Assembly (NCBI GenBank): GCA_948567375.1
Contig: OX419761.1
Location: 59,522,501-59,586,500, forward strand
Direction of reading: 5' to 3'
Length of the DNA: 64,000 bases
Source of the DNA: Lunularia cruciata
Lineage: Eukaryota; Streptophyta; Marchantiopsida; Lunulariales; Lunulariaceae
Every line of letters starts with the position of its first letter. The stretch's first letter is position 1. Below are positions 31,505 to 44,293 of the stretch, one piece after another. A model generated the notes under the pieces. That model was given only the letters and a program-made list of their open reading frames with translations, was not told the origin of the DNA and ran no database searches. Made by a program: the position numbers and the translations under genes.

Positions 31505-32759
31505 TGTAGCTTCTAGCTACAACAACTACACTAGGAGAAAGGGCAACTTGTAACCTACCATCAGAACATGCATTCTCATGGTCTGCATGTCATCACTTCT
31601 TGCTTCACCAAAAGAAACACAAGTAGTCTAATAGGTCATCACTCTAGCCTCACCACAAAGAGCATACCAAAGCACCAACACTCTAAATTCAAGGCACCTC
31701 ACACAAACATGGTGCACAAACAGGAAGCAAAGAATGGAGGGGGTCCAATCACAAGAAGGCTAAACAAAAACCCTCCATCTCATAAATTAACACTAGACTA
31801 ACTCTGTCACCATTAGGCATTTAACATAATCAAAGTACATATCTACTTCTTGAGCTACAAGGATCACCAAGAATGTGATCAAAGTTCTTCTTGCCAAAAT
31901 CTGACATAGATCCTTCACAAAATCTGACATAAATATGATGTAAAATCTTATGTAAAATCTTATGTAAAATCTGACATAAATCCCTAAAAATGGCTGACCG
32001 CCAAATCCTCTATTAACTCTTCACTCAAGCCGAATTGGAAAAATGAGTTTCATCCAATCTCTAATTTGTTGGAGTGGGTTCCCAACTCCATCTTCAATTT
32101 CACTTTTTGAGCTCAACTTGCATCAGATTGGTCCTATGTTCACCTCTTAAGCTCAAAATCACAACTACTAATTGAAATCAACTCTTTTTGGCTCCAAATT
32201 TGGCTAGCACTTCCACACACAATCACTCCCAAGGAAATCAGAACCGCGATCAAGGTATCACAATCCACCGGGCTTGGAGATACCACCACCACCCTCAGTT
32301 CATGCACCCAATTTCCCCATGACTCTCACTTCTCAATTCTAATCAGTTTGGTTACACACCTCAAATCACACTCAATTAGATCAATACTTGATCTATCAAT
32401 AATTTGCCAACAATTAGGCCTTGATTACAATCAAACCACACCCACTCTAGCTAACAGACTCCAAGTGACGCTCGCTAGCTTTCTATCCACTCTAGCCAAG
32501 AACTCAAAGGCTCAACAATAGAGAAGTGAGCTCTTTGGAGCTACACTTCTAGGGTATACTCCTGATTTTGACCTAGGTCTCACACCAACGGTGTGAACAA
32601 TGCAAGTGACGGTGAGCCCCACCATGTAGTTAGTACCCAAAATACAAAATCTGACAGTCAAAAAGTAGTCTATGAGTAACTACCAAAAAACTCCTAACTA
32701 CTATCACTGCTACTTCAATGTCCAAGCAATCTAGATGCAAAGCTACAAATGGCATGACA
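31505..32759 (-). repeat. B right terminal region (modules ext and M), 5' LTR side
   Basis: Begins TGTAGCTTC (31505) and ends GCATGACA (32759). The ext module (~31505-32343) and M module (~32344-32759) are homologous to 53022-54273 of element C. M is also homologous to 7526-7861 and 50820-51273. On the minus strand the module ends ...GCTACA before the B leader. The 105-bp U module expected at the outer end is absent. Confidence 0.55.
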
Positions 32760-32763
32760 TCTT

Positions 32764-33104
32764 TGACCAAAAGGAATCTTTAGAGAATCTTCTTGTAGAA
32801 ATCTCTAAATCGCATATGAGTGAGGTACCGTTGAAAAGCTCTTGATGAGACAAGCATGGGAGAGGAAAGGCTAGCCTTTGTATTGGTTGGGTGGGGGATG
32901 TACATATTTTTTAGGCCTCATTCATCCATTTAGGTCTCAAAAATTGGCTTTGAAGTTTCTGAGCTATTTTTACTCTTGTCTTATTATTTAAAGTCCTCTT
33001 TTAGTGACACCTCTATCTGATCTACCTATCTCATCACACATAACATCCTTCTAGATGTAACCAATTTTCACCTCTAGATGATCTATCTAGTTGTTGGTAT
33101 TACA
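32764..33104 (-). repeat. F 3' LTR, second part
   Basis: Continues 7862-8109 across element B and ends GGTATTACA at 33104. It is homologous to 47.75-48.10 kb. Confidence 0.75.
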
Positions 33105-35499
33105 AATTTCCACTCTTTTAAGATGCAACATCCTTGTTGCGAAGCTATTGCTCAAAAGATTTCATTAACACCGGTGCATTGGTCAAGTTGGTTGTTTGCT
33201 CCCATATTGCCTCATACAATGGTACACTTTCAATGTACAAGATATTCTACATGTGGATGGCAAGTACCCCGGATGCATTTTTGGAGAATGCATTGACTTC
33301 ATATTCCTCAATGTTATCAATGAGTGTTGAACAAATTTCAGGTCAAATTTCTTGTATGGAAGGAAAATGGCACGGTCAAGGAGCATATTTGCATAGTAAG
33401 GAAAGATGGAACGTGGGATGAATCTTCATGTATGGTGGTAGCTTGAGGTGGTAAGCCACAATGTCAACAAAGGATAGGAAAAGGCCCAATAAAATGAGGT
33501 TTGAGCTTGCAAGGACCAATAAACATGAGGTTGGTTGTTGATAAATAGACTTGATCCCCAACATTGAACTCCACGTATTGGTGATGTGCATTGATATACT
33601 ATTTTGTCAATTTTGGGCAATTTGCAACTTGTGTTTGGCATTCTCCACTCCTTGTTGGATTTTGGAAACAAAAATGTTAACAACATCCACCTTGGTATCT
33701 ACCGGGTGGACCTTCATCAAGCTTGAAGGTGTGAAAGGATACTCTCCATACATGAGGAAGAATGGGTGACCAATGTCGATGCATTCATTGAATTGTTGTA
33801 TGCAAATTCCACCAATGGAAGTAAGGTGTCCCGCCTTTCTTGCTCTTCTAGGGTGAAACCCCAGAGCATGTCTTCCAAAATGCAATTAGCCTGCTCTATT
33901 TGTCCATTGGTCTATGGATGGTAGGCCATGGACAAGGCTAATTAAAAGCCTGCCTGCTCTTCAAAACCAAAATTTGGTTTTGAAGAAACCAAAGAGTGTT
34001 CTCCAAAACAACTTGGTGAATTGAGTGCCTCTATCCGTGATGAGCACTCAAAATAGGCCATGGTGAGAAAAGACTACATCTTAGTTAAACTAATTGTAGA
34101 ACAGTCACGACCTTGGTGGTAGGACATACATGAATCATTTTGTTGAGTTGGTCAACAAAGACTATGATGGAGTCAAACCCTAAAGTGGTCTTGGGCAACT
34201 CACAAACCAAATCCATGCTTACATATTCCCAATGTTGTGTAGGAGTAGGAAGGAGTTGAAAGAGTCATGTGGGAGCTTGATTGGAAGCTTTATTTTGTTG
34301 ATAAAGTAGATAGCTTTAGACATACTCCATCACATTGTTGCTCATTTAGGCTAGTAGTAATAGCATTTGGCTAGATCCAAGGTCTTGTCCACTCCAACGT
34401 GACTTACAATAGTGGAATCATGACATTTTGCTAGGATGGTGGTTCTTTTGCCCGTATCATTTGGGATCTATAACTTGCCATTACAAAAAGTGAATCCTTG
34501 GGTATTGATGACCCCTTTGGATAATCAAGCTCCTTTAACCTATGTGTTAATTTTTGTAGTAGCAAGCATCATTGGTTGGAATTCAAGATTCAACTTAAAA
34601 TTCTACTACCAAATTGTTTGTCATAGGCATTTAGGTGAATACATTTGCAAGTTGCTTCTTGCCTTCCACATATGTGATTATCATATTGAACCTTTGTCTC
34701 CACTCTACACACCAAATCTATCAACAAGATAGATCTTTTTGTGTCTCAAGGTAGACTAGAGATTTGTGGTCAATCTCCACTACAAATGCCTTCTTGCCAA
34801 GATAGTGCTTCCAATGCTTGGTTGCAAGAATAATGGCGAACTCTTCTTGTTTGGTGGTGTGATAGTTGCATTTTGCTGGTAATAGCTTCCGAGGGAAATA
34901 TGCAGTTAGGTGCAATCTATCATGCCATTCTGTTGTAGGAATACTCCTATTGCTATGCATTATGCATCTATAGCCAACTTGATTGGATGATTTGGGTCAA
35001 ACCATTTCAAGATTGGTGTATGTAGTAATGCATTTGTTAATTCTTGAAAGGCCAATTCTTGTGCGGTTCTCCACATTGACTTCTTCTCCTTGCCAAGTAG
35101 TGCCACTAGAGGTTGTGCAACCTTAGAGAAGTCCTTGAAAAATCAATGATAGAACACCGCCAATCCCAAGAAATGCTTGAGTTGAGTCTAATCTTCTAGA
35201 GTACTCCATTTTTAAATGACCTCTATTTTATTACTTATTAGAATGTTAACACTTAGATACCTTTTGCACTTACACTATGCCCCAAGTAGTCTACTTTAGA
35301 CTTGCCAAACTCACACTTTGAGATTTTGGTGTACAACTAATTCCATCATAGAATCTAGAAGACTTCTCATAGATGTTGCTTTTGTTCCATCATTGTTTTA
35401 CTATAGACAAGGATGTCATCTAGGAAAGTGATAATAGATTTTTCCAAGATGAAATATATCATTCATCAAACTCATGAAAGTGGCTAGTGCATTGGTGAG
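33105..35499 (-). pseudogene. F pol 3' half: RT C-terminal part, RNase H, integrase, chromodomain
   Basis: On the minus strand: the RT box FLDDILVYSK (~35.40-35.43 kb), RNase H text including TKHWKHYLGKKAFVVEIDHK (34721-34960), the integrase core with TNGQIEQ...LEDML (~33.9 kb), the integrase C-terminal domain with HPTFHLSLL (33376-33591), and a decayed chromodomain-like end (YEVNAF...YEAIWE...NLTNAPVL, 33.13-33.33 kb). Chromodomains target chromoviruses to chromatin marks. Several frames are needed to read it, so it is inactive. The RT gene is split by E1 inside the motif MPFGLTNA. Confidence 0.7.
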
Positions 35500-35989
35500 T
35501 GTGGTACACACTTTTTCATTTTGATGAATTTTGAAGAAGTGTATTGAGAAAGCCAAATTACAAAGAAAAGAATGGACTTATGTGTCTTCAAAGTAAACCT
35601 GAGGAAATTGACTTTGGGAACCAAAAGTACTTGGATGAGGCTTACAAAGAGACAAACCCAAAGAAGGGCAGCTCCACGATGGGAAGCATAGGCCAATACA
35701 AAGAAGATGTAACAACCTTTCAACATGTCAGGCCAGCCAAGAAAGTAAACTTACAAAAATAGCGGAGGTAGGAGAGGAATACTTTGAAAGTGATAAGACA
35801 AACACGTAGAAGAAGTGGGGGTCAATTTTGAAATTGACTAACAAATGACTTCACCTCAAAGTACTATAAAACTATGGTTGCATAGGGGGAAATCAAACAT
35901 ATTAAGTAGATGCCCTGTCTCTCCAAGTAGTCATCCTACAGTAATGCACATCACAAAGCCGTTTTAGAGTGAAATTTTCCAAAGACCAG

Positions 35990-38440
35990 AAGGGATTAGA
36001 GTGTTGCGTCCACAAGAAGGGATAATCTTCTAACACCAAAGAACTCGTGAGCAGATCATGGCAAAGAAGAGTAAGAATGCACTTGCAATATGGAGTTTTG
36101 CAATTTGGAAATTAGATGTAGTAGCTAGAATCAAAGTCCTAAACAAACTTTGTATCACCTTTCTAGGCTAGAACTTGAATGTTAGTTTTCCATGTTCCAT
36201 GGCAAAGATAGCTGCTAGTAATTGTGAAGAAGGCCCCAAAGTAATGGGGAATAGAGGGAATCCAGCTTGATGGACTGGGTCAGATTGGAAGCTAGTACAG
36301 GGAAAGGAAGCATGAGATGCAACCGGGATCACCTTTTATAGGAAATGTGATGCTGTAGAAGAAACCGCAAAAAATAGGAATTTGTTCTTTGCTCCGTGAA
36401 CCAACAATAGCTACAAAGCAAAGTCCTATGGAGACCCAATTAAGCAAAGCATTATGGGAGCAATCATGGCAATCTTCAAGTCAGAGCAAACAACTTACAT
36501 GAACATGCAGCAGGCGGTCTTCTTCCACCGGATGTTTGTAGAAGAGAAGGTGAATTGGGCAAAGTGCTTCCATTAGAGAACAAGGCGGATGATTGTCAAT
36601 TGGAGGACCAATTTGCCACCACACTATACACCATTTGCAACACATTTCTACTTGGGATTAAATCTCCTAACAATAGAGGAGAAACATTGGATGGTTTTGC
36701 ATTTCCGTCCTGATCTTTGGTGAGAAGGGGATGAAGACAAGCAATGATACATCCTATAGTTGCGGTCCAGTGACAATCATTTCATCAAGACGGGATAGAG
36801 GAAGATGGTGGAAGGAAGAAGTCCAAAGACAAAAAAGTGGACTAAACCCAAAGGAATAGCCTAACTCTAGCCACAACAAAAGACCCAAAGACTCAACCCG
36901 CAAGGTAAGGAGGCGGTGAAGGATGAGGCTTCAAAGATAGAGTCTAAAGGAGAGACAGAGTCAAAGAGAGGAGACTCCAAAGAAGTTGAACTCACATTAC
37001 AAAGCAAGGAGTCTGGTAGTGAGAATGAAGGTGAAGGTGAATATGAATTCCAGTAGTCAATTGATGCAGGGATAACACAATGAGGAGTGCCATGCCGCAA
37101 ATGATCATATGGAGGGAGGAGATGGCCCTTGCTTAGAGTTACCCATGGAAGAGATGGACAAAGAACCAAAGAACGTTGTCTAGAAGGAGGTAAGATCAAA
37201 GAGGCTATTGTCGGCTGAACATACTGGTCCGAGCCAAGTGAATGAAGAAGAAGTAAGCTCGGAAGGAAGGTCATTAAAGGTACAAAGATTGAGATCTCAG
37301 AGTAAGACTTTGGCAGAAGAAGTGTCAATGGAGATAAAGTACAAAGACCAAGCAGAAGAAGAAGAAGAAGCCTTTGATAGGATGGAGTACTTGTCACAGA
37401 TTGTAAGTCCATTGTCGGCATTGTTGAATAAGCAAAAGAAGGACATTCAGAAAGATCATCTAAAGGTAAAGAAATGAGTTGCAGGTGATGAAGTATCTGA
37501 TTGACAAAACAAGGGAATTGAAGGAGGATTGAACACGAAGGAGGGGAAATTTGTATCAAAATGGATATTGCAAGTAAGAATTATTGTGGTGGCTATATCT
37601 TAGTGATCACATGTCCAAATTGTGTGTGCTATATCTTGTTGGAAGCTTCTTCTTTAGGATTTTTTCTTGCCACCAAAATTGTTGAGTTTGGAGTCTATAG
37701 CAGAAGTTACAAGCATTTGAAATTTCTATAGTAAATGTATGGAGTAGTTGAAGTGACTTTGGGTTGGGTACTTTGGACATTTATGACTTTGGGTTTACAA
37801 AACTTTGGGTCAAGAGACTTTGCCTCAAGACAAAGGTGACCCAATTGGAGGTAGTCAAACATTAGATGCAAGTGACTTTGGGAATCTTGATATAGTCATC
37901 TGAGGAACTTTAGAGTAGAGAAATAAGGGACAATTAGGGTACTCACAACTTCAAATTCAATCTTGATTGAAGATAGGATAAATTTAGAAGAGAAAATAGC
38001 TATAGTGATTTGACCCAAAGTGCAAGAAACCCGATGGAAGACTAGTGAAAGACATTGAGTTGAATAAATTGTTGATTTGCTTGAGGGAACAAGTAGATAG
38101 GAAGATGATTGAGGTAGGAGACAATGTAAGTCTCAGATTATAGTTAGTAAATTCAGAGTTAGAGAGACATTGAAGTAGTATGAAAGAAGATAAGAAGTCC
38201 AAAGTTATAGAAGAAGGAGTGTAGGTGTCTTTGGATCAATTATCCGTGACATTAGAGAAGAGTGGGTTGGGAGATAAAGAGATCGATAAATTATCTATGG
38301 GTTTAATTGTAGTTAAAATTGAAGAAGTAGTAGAAATAGTGGTGGATGTAGTAGAAGAAGATAGACTCAAAGAAGGAGAAGTGATAGGAAGATTATTGGG
38401 TTTGGAAGACAAAGTCAGGGTTGACATTGATATGGATTAG
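35990..38440 (+). pseudogene. E-family protein of unknown function, degenerate copy
   Basis: Several blocks match E3 on the protein level: EGIRVLRPQEGIIF, VARIKVLNKLCITFL, KQSIMGAIMAIFK with TTYM, FFHRMFV with NWAKCFH, and a C-terminal block VSLDQLSVTLEKSG followed by KEGEV, LGLE and a stop at 38438-38440. A Glu/Lys-rich, coiled-coil-like region lies between (37208-37477). In-frame stops break it. I do not recognise the family. Conservation of protein blocks across three copies implies it was translated in the ancestor. Confidence 0.55.
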
Positions 38441-38668
38441 AAACAAATTTGAGATTTGAAGTGGTAGATATGTATAGTCATTTTGGATTTGCAAGTTGGA
38501 AGAGTTGTTGTAGAACGGTATAGTTATTAGTTAACTGTTGAAGTGGTTAACCTATTTAAAGGAGACATTTGTAGTGTTATGTTGTTCACTATTCATAATT
38601 TTTAAAGATAGATAAAGCAAAGTGTTGATTCTCAATGCTTGTTGCTTGAGCTTAATTCCAAGTATCAA

Positions 38669-38692
38669 GTGTGTGTGTGTGTGTGTGTGTGA
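38669..38692 (+). repeat. (GT)n microsatellite
   Basis: About eleven to twelve uninterrupted GT units within the 3' part of E1. Confidence 0.95.
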
Positions 38693-38783
38693 GTGTTTGG
38701 AGAATTTTGAAGTGCAAATCAATGAGCATGTTGGATGTTGGATTCTACAACCTTGATCTTCATTTTGTGTGTTTGATCTTGAG

Positions 38784-39149
38784 TGTAAAAGACCGTCTCC
38801 AAGGAGAGAAATAAGAGAATGGAAGCTCACATTGAGACACTTGAATGAAGGAAAACTCTGAATGCCGAGCATGAGCTTTGGCTCTTGTATTTATAAGGAA
38901 CATACAAGGTACTTGAGAAGCTTCTCAAGAAGCTTCCTTGAGCTACTTTCTTGAAGTGCAAGCTAAGTTAACTGGGAAGCTTCTCAAGAAGTTTTCTTCT
39001 AGAAGCCACTTACTTGGCATGCAAGCTAAGCTAGTCAAGAAGCTTCTCAAGAAGCTTCCTAGATACTTTTGGAATATTCTAGGCTAATTTGTCTTATTTT
39101 CTATTCTGTTAGTCCTATTAACTTTTTTGCTAAACTCCATATTGGTACA
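38784..39149 (-). repeat. G 3' LTR with three tandem heat-shock-element-like units
   Basis: GAAnnTTC pairs cluster at 38915-38937, 38975-39006 and 39036-39060 in ~60-bp tandem units. On the minus strand they lie upstream of TTATAAATA (rc of 38888-38896), the likely TATA box. Confidence 0.75.
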
Positions 39150-42100
39150 TATTCCCCAATCACTAGTTGATGACATCCTCGTTGCCATTGAAGCTTCAAA
39201 CTCTTGGATGGCCAATTGTGCATTTTGGAGATGAGAAAGAGGTTCCCATGTGGCATCATGAAGAGGATACCCTTTCCAAAGGATGTTGTTGACTGCCTTG
39301 TTGAATAGAGCAACGTGCAAGGATCCGATCAACTTTGTACTCCTCATGATCATTGATAGGGATAGGAGGAGGTGAGGTTGGACTCAAGAGGAAAAAGAAG
39401 AGGGGTTAAAAACAAAGGGTTTCAACTTGGAAACATGAAAGATGCATGCGTATATGACAAGGCAAGGCAAGTTGATAGTCAACATGAGAGACAATTTGGG
39501 TGATATCAAAGGGTCCCATCCAATTAGGAGCAAGTTTATGAACTTGGGTATCAAGTGGGAGAGGTAGGTTATGGGATGAGAACATGACCTTATCACCAAT
39601 GTGAAAGTTGAGATCACAGAGATGGTAATCTGCATATTGTTTCTGCCGACCTTGAGCAACAAGGAGATGAGATTTGGCTTGTTGGAAGGATTGGGAGATG
39701 GTGATCAAGAAGATGGAAGTCTGAGGGACATGAGATGGGAGAGGAGCAATAAGGGAATCAAGAATAAGTGGGTCTTGGCCAAAATTGAGAACAAAAGGAG
39801 AGAATCCGGTGCTTGCCTATTTAGAATTATGGTATGCAAACTTTGTAGCTGCAAGACATCCATCCCAATTGGTATGGTGAATGTTGATGAAGGCATGAAG
39901 CATATCTTCCAAGGTGTAATTTTCATGTTCAGTTTGTCTATCATTTGGAGGATGATAGGTTGTGGACAAAACAAGCTTGGTGCCGAGTATATGGAAGAGT
40001 GCTTGCCAAAATTTTCCAATGAAGTGAGGATCACGGTTGGAGATGAGTACATGCGGCATCCCATGATGCTTGAATACATTCTTGAAGTAGATTTGTGCTA
40101 AGGTTGGAACATCCACAATATCAACCGTTGGTGCCAAATAGATTTGCTTACTTAGCTTATCCACAAACACCACAATTATTTTGTGACCTTGCTTTGTCTT
40201 GGGCAAGGAGATGATGAGGTCCAAGCTCACATGTTCCCAACAAGTAGTTGGAATGGGGAGTGGTTGAAGGAGTCCACTGGGCTTTTGGTTATTGGCCTTG
40301 TTGCATTGACAACTCTCACATGATCAGAAAAACTCCCAAACATCTTGCCATGCTGGGCACCACCATTGGTGTTAGAGGGTATCCAAGGTCTTATCCACAC
40401 CCATGTGACTAGCTATTGGTAAATCATGGGCTTCTTGAAGGCGCACAAGTTGGAGATCACCTTTGGCTAGAACATAGATCCGGTCCTCATGGAATAGAAG
40501 GCCTTCCTTAAAGGAGAAGGTGTTTTAGTCCTTGTTGCATATTGTCAGACGAGCATGTACCATTTGGAAGAAGGGATCTTGTTGTAGAGCTGACCAAAAC
40601 TCATTATGGACCTTGGAGTCAATTGACACCGTTGTAATTGCCACCATGATGAGAGGAAGAAACTTTGAATCAGGTCATTGTGATAGAGCATCAAAGATGA
40701 CATGGAACCAACCTAGTTTGTACTCAAGTTTGATGTCAAAAAATTAGAGTTGCTCCTCCCATCAATGATGTTGACTCTTCATGTGTTCCAAGTGTAAGGT
40801 CTACAACAATGGTTTAAGATCAATTTGCATGATCACTTGTTTCCCCAAGAGATAATGCCTCCATACCTTGGTGGCATATACCATTGCCAATTGTTCCCAA
40901 TACCGAGCATAGTAATTTCTTTCAATTGTATTTAGTCGGCAAGACACAAAGGCAATGGGATGTAGTCCATGTGGGAATTCTTGTTGCAACACGGCTCCAA
41001 TTGCAAAGTTAGAAGCATCAAAACCAACCACACAAGGTAGTTGAGGATCATATGGTTGAAGAATGGGTCTTGAAGACACCATATGTTTCAACTTCTGGAA
41101 TGCTCCTTTGTGCTTGGTGGTCCACTGGAAGCTTGAGTTCTTCTCCAAGAGGTCAGTCAATGGTGAAACCACATGAGCATAATAGTGGATGAACCGTTGG
41201 TAAAAACTGGCCAATCCATTGAATGCCAATACTTCTATAGCATCCTTTGGAGTAGGCCAATCAGTAATGGCCTTCATTATCTCCTCTTTGATCTTGATCC
41301 ACTTTGATGAGATCTTGTGACTAAAGAAGGTAACCTCTTTCTGCCAAAAGGCACACTTTGACTTCTTGTAGTAAAATTTCCATTGTCGTAGTCATCTTAG
41401 GACTTCTCGCACATGCTTCATGTGTTCTACCTCTGTCTTGCTATAGATTAAGATATCATCCAAGAATACCATCATGTATCAATCCAATAGTCCATCCAAC
41501 ACCCGATGCATCTGATCTATGAAGACTATTGGAGCATTAGTGAGCCCTAAAGGTAGAATTCTCCACTCAAAATGCCCATACCTTGTGCAAAAGGTAGTCT
41601 TTTGCACATCCTCCCTATCAATGGAGATTTGCCAATAGCCATTGCAAAGATCCAACTTGGAAAGGTATTGTGCTCCACTCAATTGATCAAGCAAGTTATT
41701 GATCCAAGGCAAGGGATATGCATTCTTCACTATTTGCTTATTGAGTCCATGGTAATCAACACAAAAACAAAGTCCTCCATCTTTCTTTAGAATGAATTGT
41801 ACTAGTGCTCCTCAAGGAGAGGTACTATGTCCTATGAAGTCCTTCTCCAACAACTCAATAAGTGTTATTTGCAACTTCTCCAACTCCTTTGGTGAGAGCC
41901 GATAGATTGGTCTACTCTTTAGGGTACTCCTTGGCAATAACTCAATCTTGAAGGGCATACCATGATCGGAGGGTAATCCCTTTGGCATATCATTGGGAAA
42001 CACGTCCGCAAACTCCTGAACTATCTGATCAACCATTGCTTGATGAGGCTCTTGGCCCTCCTCAAATTATCCTTGTGCAATCGGCTTGATCCACACCGCA

Positions 42101-43720
42101 AAAACAAACTTATCTTCCTCCAAAGCTTGCTCTATGGCTGCTTCACTAACAAACTTCTCATCTAGGGACTCATCTTTCTTCAAAGCTTGCTCCATGGCTG
42201 CTTTCCTAGCAAACTTCCCATCTAGGGACTCATATCCCTTCAAGGTTTTCTCTATTGCTACCTTCTTAACAAAATTCCTATCTTGGGATTGACTATTCTC
42301 AAGTGTCTTACTCAAAGGTGCCAGACAACCTAATCAGAAATTCCTTCTTTGGTGTTGTACTTGAATTTATTGTTAGTTCCAATCAAATTGAACCTTATGA
42401 CATTCAAGCCAAGGTAGTTGTAAAATGACATCATAGTGTAGAGGTGCCACAACAAACCTCATACACTCCAAATACTCCTTCCCAATCTTGAAGGTAACAG
42501 GATGGAAGGTACGGAATGTAGAACTCTTTCTACCATCCACCATCATCAATCTACTTCTAATTATTGGCTTGATACAAATACCCAATTCCTTTGCTGCTTG
42601 CATAGACATGCAATTCTCTAAACTTCCAGAATCAACCAAAATCCTACAACCCCGATTATATATCATACCTTACAAGTGAAGCAAACTTGCATAGGTCAAG
42701 CCTTCAATCCCATTGGAACAAATCAAGCTCCTAGTAGGTGGCTCAAAATCTCCTATTGGGATTCCTTGTTCCGTGATCATTCCACTCCATAAACTTCATC
42801 TGTGCAACTTGTCAAGGTCATCCATTCTTAAGTCAACATTCAAAAAAGTGATGTCCAACCTTGTGACAATAAAAAAAACCACCATTTTGTTGCAATCTTT
42901 CTCTATCTATTGTACCAAGTGGTCTCTATTGGATAACATCAATCTCTATTGGTGCCGGTTCCTCCACCCGTGCATAGTGTACTGGTAGGCTTTGTGTAGG
43001 TCAAGGTTGAGACCAAGTTGTTGCAACCAAGGAATCAAAATGCTCAGCCAATTGCATGGCTTCTTCCATGTTTTGTGGTTCCTGCATAGTCACTTCTAAT
43101 TTGGTTTGTGACTTCAAGCCCCTCACAAATTGATCCAAAATTTCATCTTGTTGTATATTTGGAATTTGCATGATGATGTTCTAAAATTGCATGATGTAGT
43201 TCCTTATAGAGCCAATTTGCTTTAACTCCACCAATTTATCTCGTGCAGTTCAAGTGGCATTTATAGTTTAAAATTGACCAAATATTGCATCCTTGAATTC
43301 TGCCTATATAAAGATTGGTGCAACAATCTATCAGTCAGCTTGCTCCACTTGGAATTGCCACCAAAGTTTTATCACACCATCTAATTGGCTAGAAGCCAAG
43401 AGAGTCTGTTTCCGTTCATCTTGAAGATTGGTAACTTCAAAGTAACGTCCACAGTCAAACAAAAAATTCTCCACTGTGCTTGGAAGATTCTTGCCTTCAA
43501 ACATCTTGGGTTCTGGAAATCGGATTTGATCTTCTCTATCTCGAACTGGTGCTCTCTCTATGTTTTCTTATTGTTGTTGGACTTGTTCATCCAACAATCA
43601 AGTAAGGTGCGCAATTTGCTGTTGCATAGCAATGATAACATTCGATATTGCCACCATGGCTACTACTCTATCCCACTTCTCTACAATTTATCTAATTTAT
43701 TAATACATAGATGCAACACA
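39084..43720 (-). pseudogene. G gag-pol of a chromovirus, one frame broken by stops
   Basis: Most recognised pol blocks (42666 to 39406) lie in one minus-strand frame separated by stops. Blocks: a degenerate gag knuckle (YCHKVGHHFFEC, ~42.85 kb, first Cys lost); protease LVDSGS (42373-42666); RT N-part (41812-42036), RT core (41479-41730) and FLDDILIYSK (~41.44-41.47 kb); RNase H (40801-41277, GFDASN); integrase core (39817-40230) with ISNRDPHF; integrase C-terminal domain (39406-39708); chromodomain WKGYPLHDATWEP (39084-39353). The second catalytic Asp of integrase, normally SDRD, reads SNRD, which should abolish integration. Early stops also close the frame. The domain order is typical of plant chromoviruses. 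Confidence 0.85.
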
Positions 43721-43929
43721 TCCACCATTCTCCATAAGTTACAACCGGAAGTATCAAGGGTTCCTCAGACAAGGTGATCATATGTAGAAATCATACCCAA
43801 AGCACAAGGTGATGAATTATGTGAAATGATGCTTGGGTAGTACTTGGACACAAAAATCCTAATGGTTCAATGGAAGTGGATTTGGTGGTCCATAAATTCC
43901 ATCCATCTCATTCCTACTCTAATAACCAA

Positions 43930-44293
43930 TGTAAAAGACCACAACCAAGGAGAAAAATAGGAGAATGGAAGCTCACATTGGGATACTTGAATGAAGAAAA
44001 ACTCCAAATGCCTAGCATGAGCCTTGGCTCTTGTATTTATAGGGAGCATACAAGGCACTTGAGAAGCTTCTCAAGAAGCTTCCTTGAGCCACTTTCTTGG
44101 AGTGCAAGCCAAGTTAACTAAGAAGCTTCTCAAGAAGTTTCCTTCTAAAAGCCGCTTACTTGGCATGCAAGCTAAGCTACCCAAGAAGCTTTCCAAGAAG
44201 CTTCCTAGATACTTTTGGAATATTCTAGCTAATTTGTCTTATTTTCTACTTTGTTGGTCCTAGTAACTTTGTCACTAAACTCCATATGTTACA
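43930..44293 (-). repeat. G 5' LTR with heat-shock-element-like units
   Basis: Partner of 38784-39149. GAAnnTTC clusters are at 44061-44083, 44121-44146 and 44183-44206. The TATA-like TATAAATA is the rc of ~44034-44041. Confidence 0.8.

Larger units (their letters stand above)
8110..32759 (-). mobile_element. B: degenerate Ty3/gypsy element inserted in the F LTR, host of A1 and A2
   Basis: Termini are TGTCATGC (8110) and GCATGACA (32759), flanked by a 4-bp TSD TCTT at 8106-8109 and 32760-32763. Removing B restores the F LTR. Coding remnants on the minus strand, read from the right, are Gag (31.4-30.4 and 22.6-21.9 kb), protease (21.1 kb), RT, RNase H and integrase (18.8-17.2 kb), and the integrase C-terminal part (9.36-8.4 kb). 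The fragments carry many stops. Two family A insertions split it, each with its own TSD. Confidence 0.75.
38784..44293 (-). mobile_element. G: complete but defective Ty3/gypsy chromovirus
   Basis: LTRs 38784-39149 and 43930-44293 (~365 bp) run TGTAAAAGACC...TACA. The 5-bp TSD TTGAG is at 38779-38783 and 44294-44298, within E1. A polypurine-type run GATTGGGGAATA adjoins the 3' LTR. A degenerate initiator-Met-like primer-binding site (TTGGTTATTAGAG) follows the 5' LTR. Order on the minus strand: gag, protease, RT, RNase H, integrase, chromodomain. Net length is 5.5 kb. Confidence 0.9.

Noticed and set aside
36867-37559. 230-codon minus-strand open frame rich in Leu, Ser and Pro
   Set aside because: It is antisense to the Glu/Lys-rich part of the E-family protein; purine-rich coding DNA gives such reverse frames. 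No counterpart is supported in E3.
38915-39060. Regularly spaced repeats that could suggest a CRISPR array
   Set aside because: The units are LTR tandem repeats in a eukaryotic retrotransposon, with homologous spacers and no cas genes.
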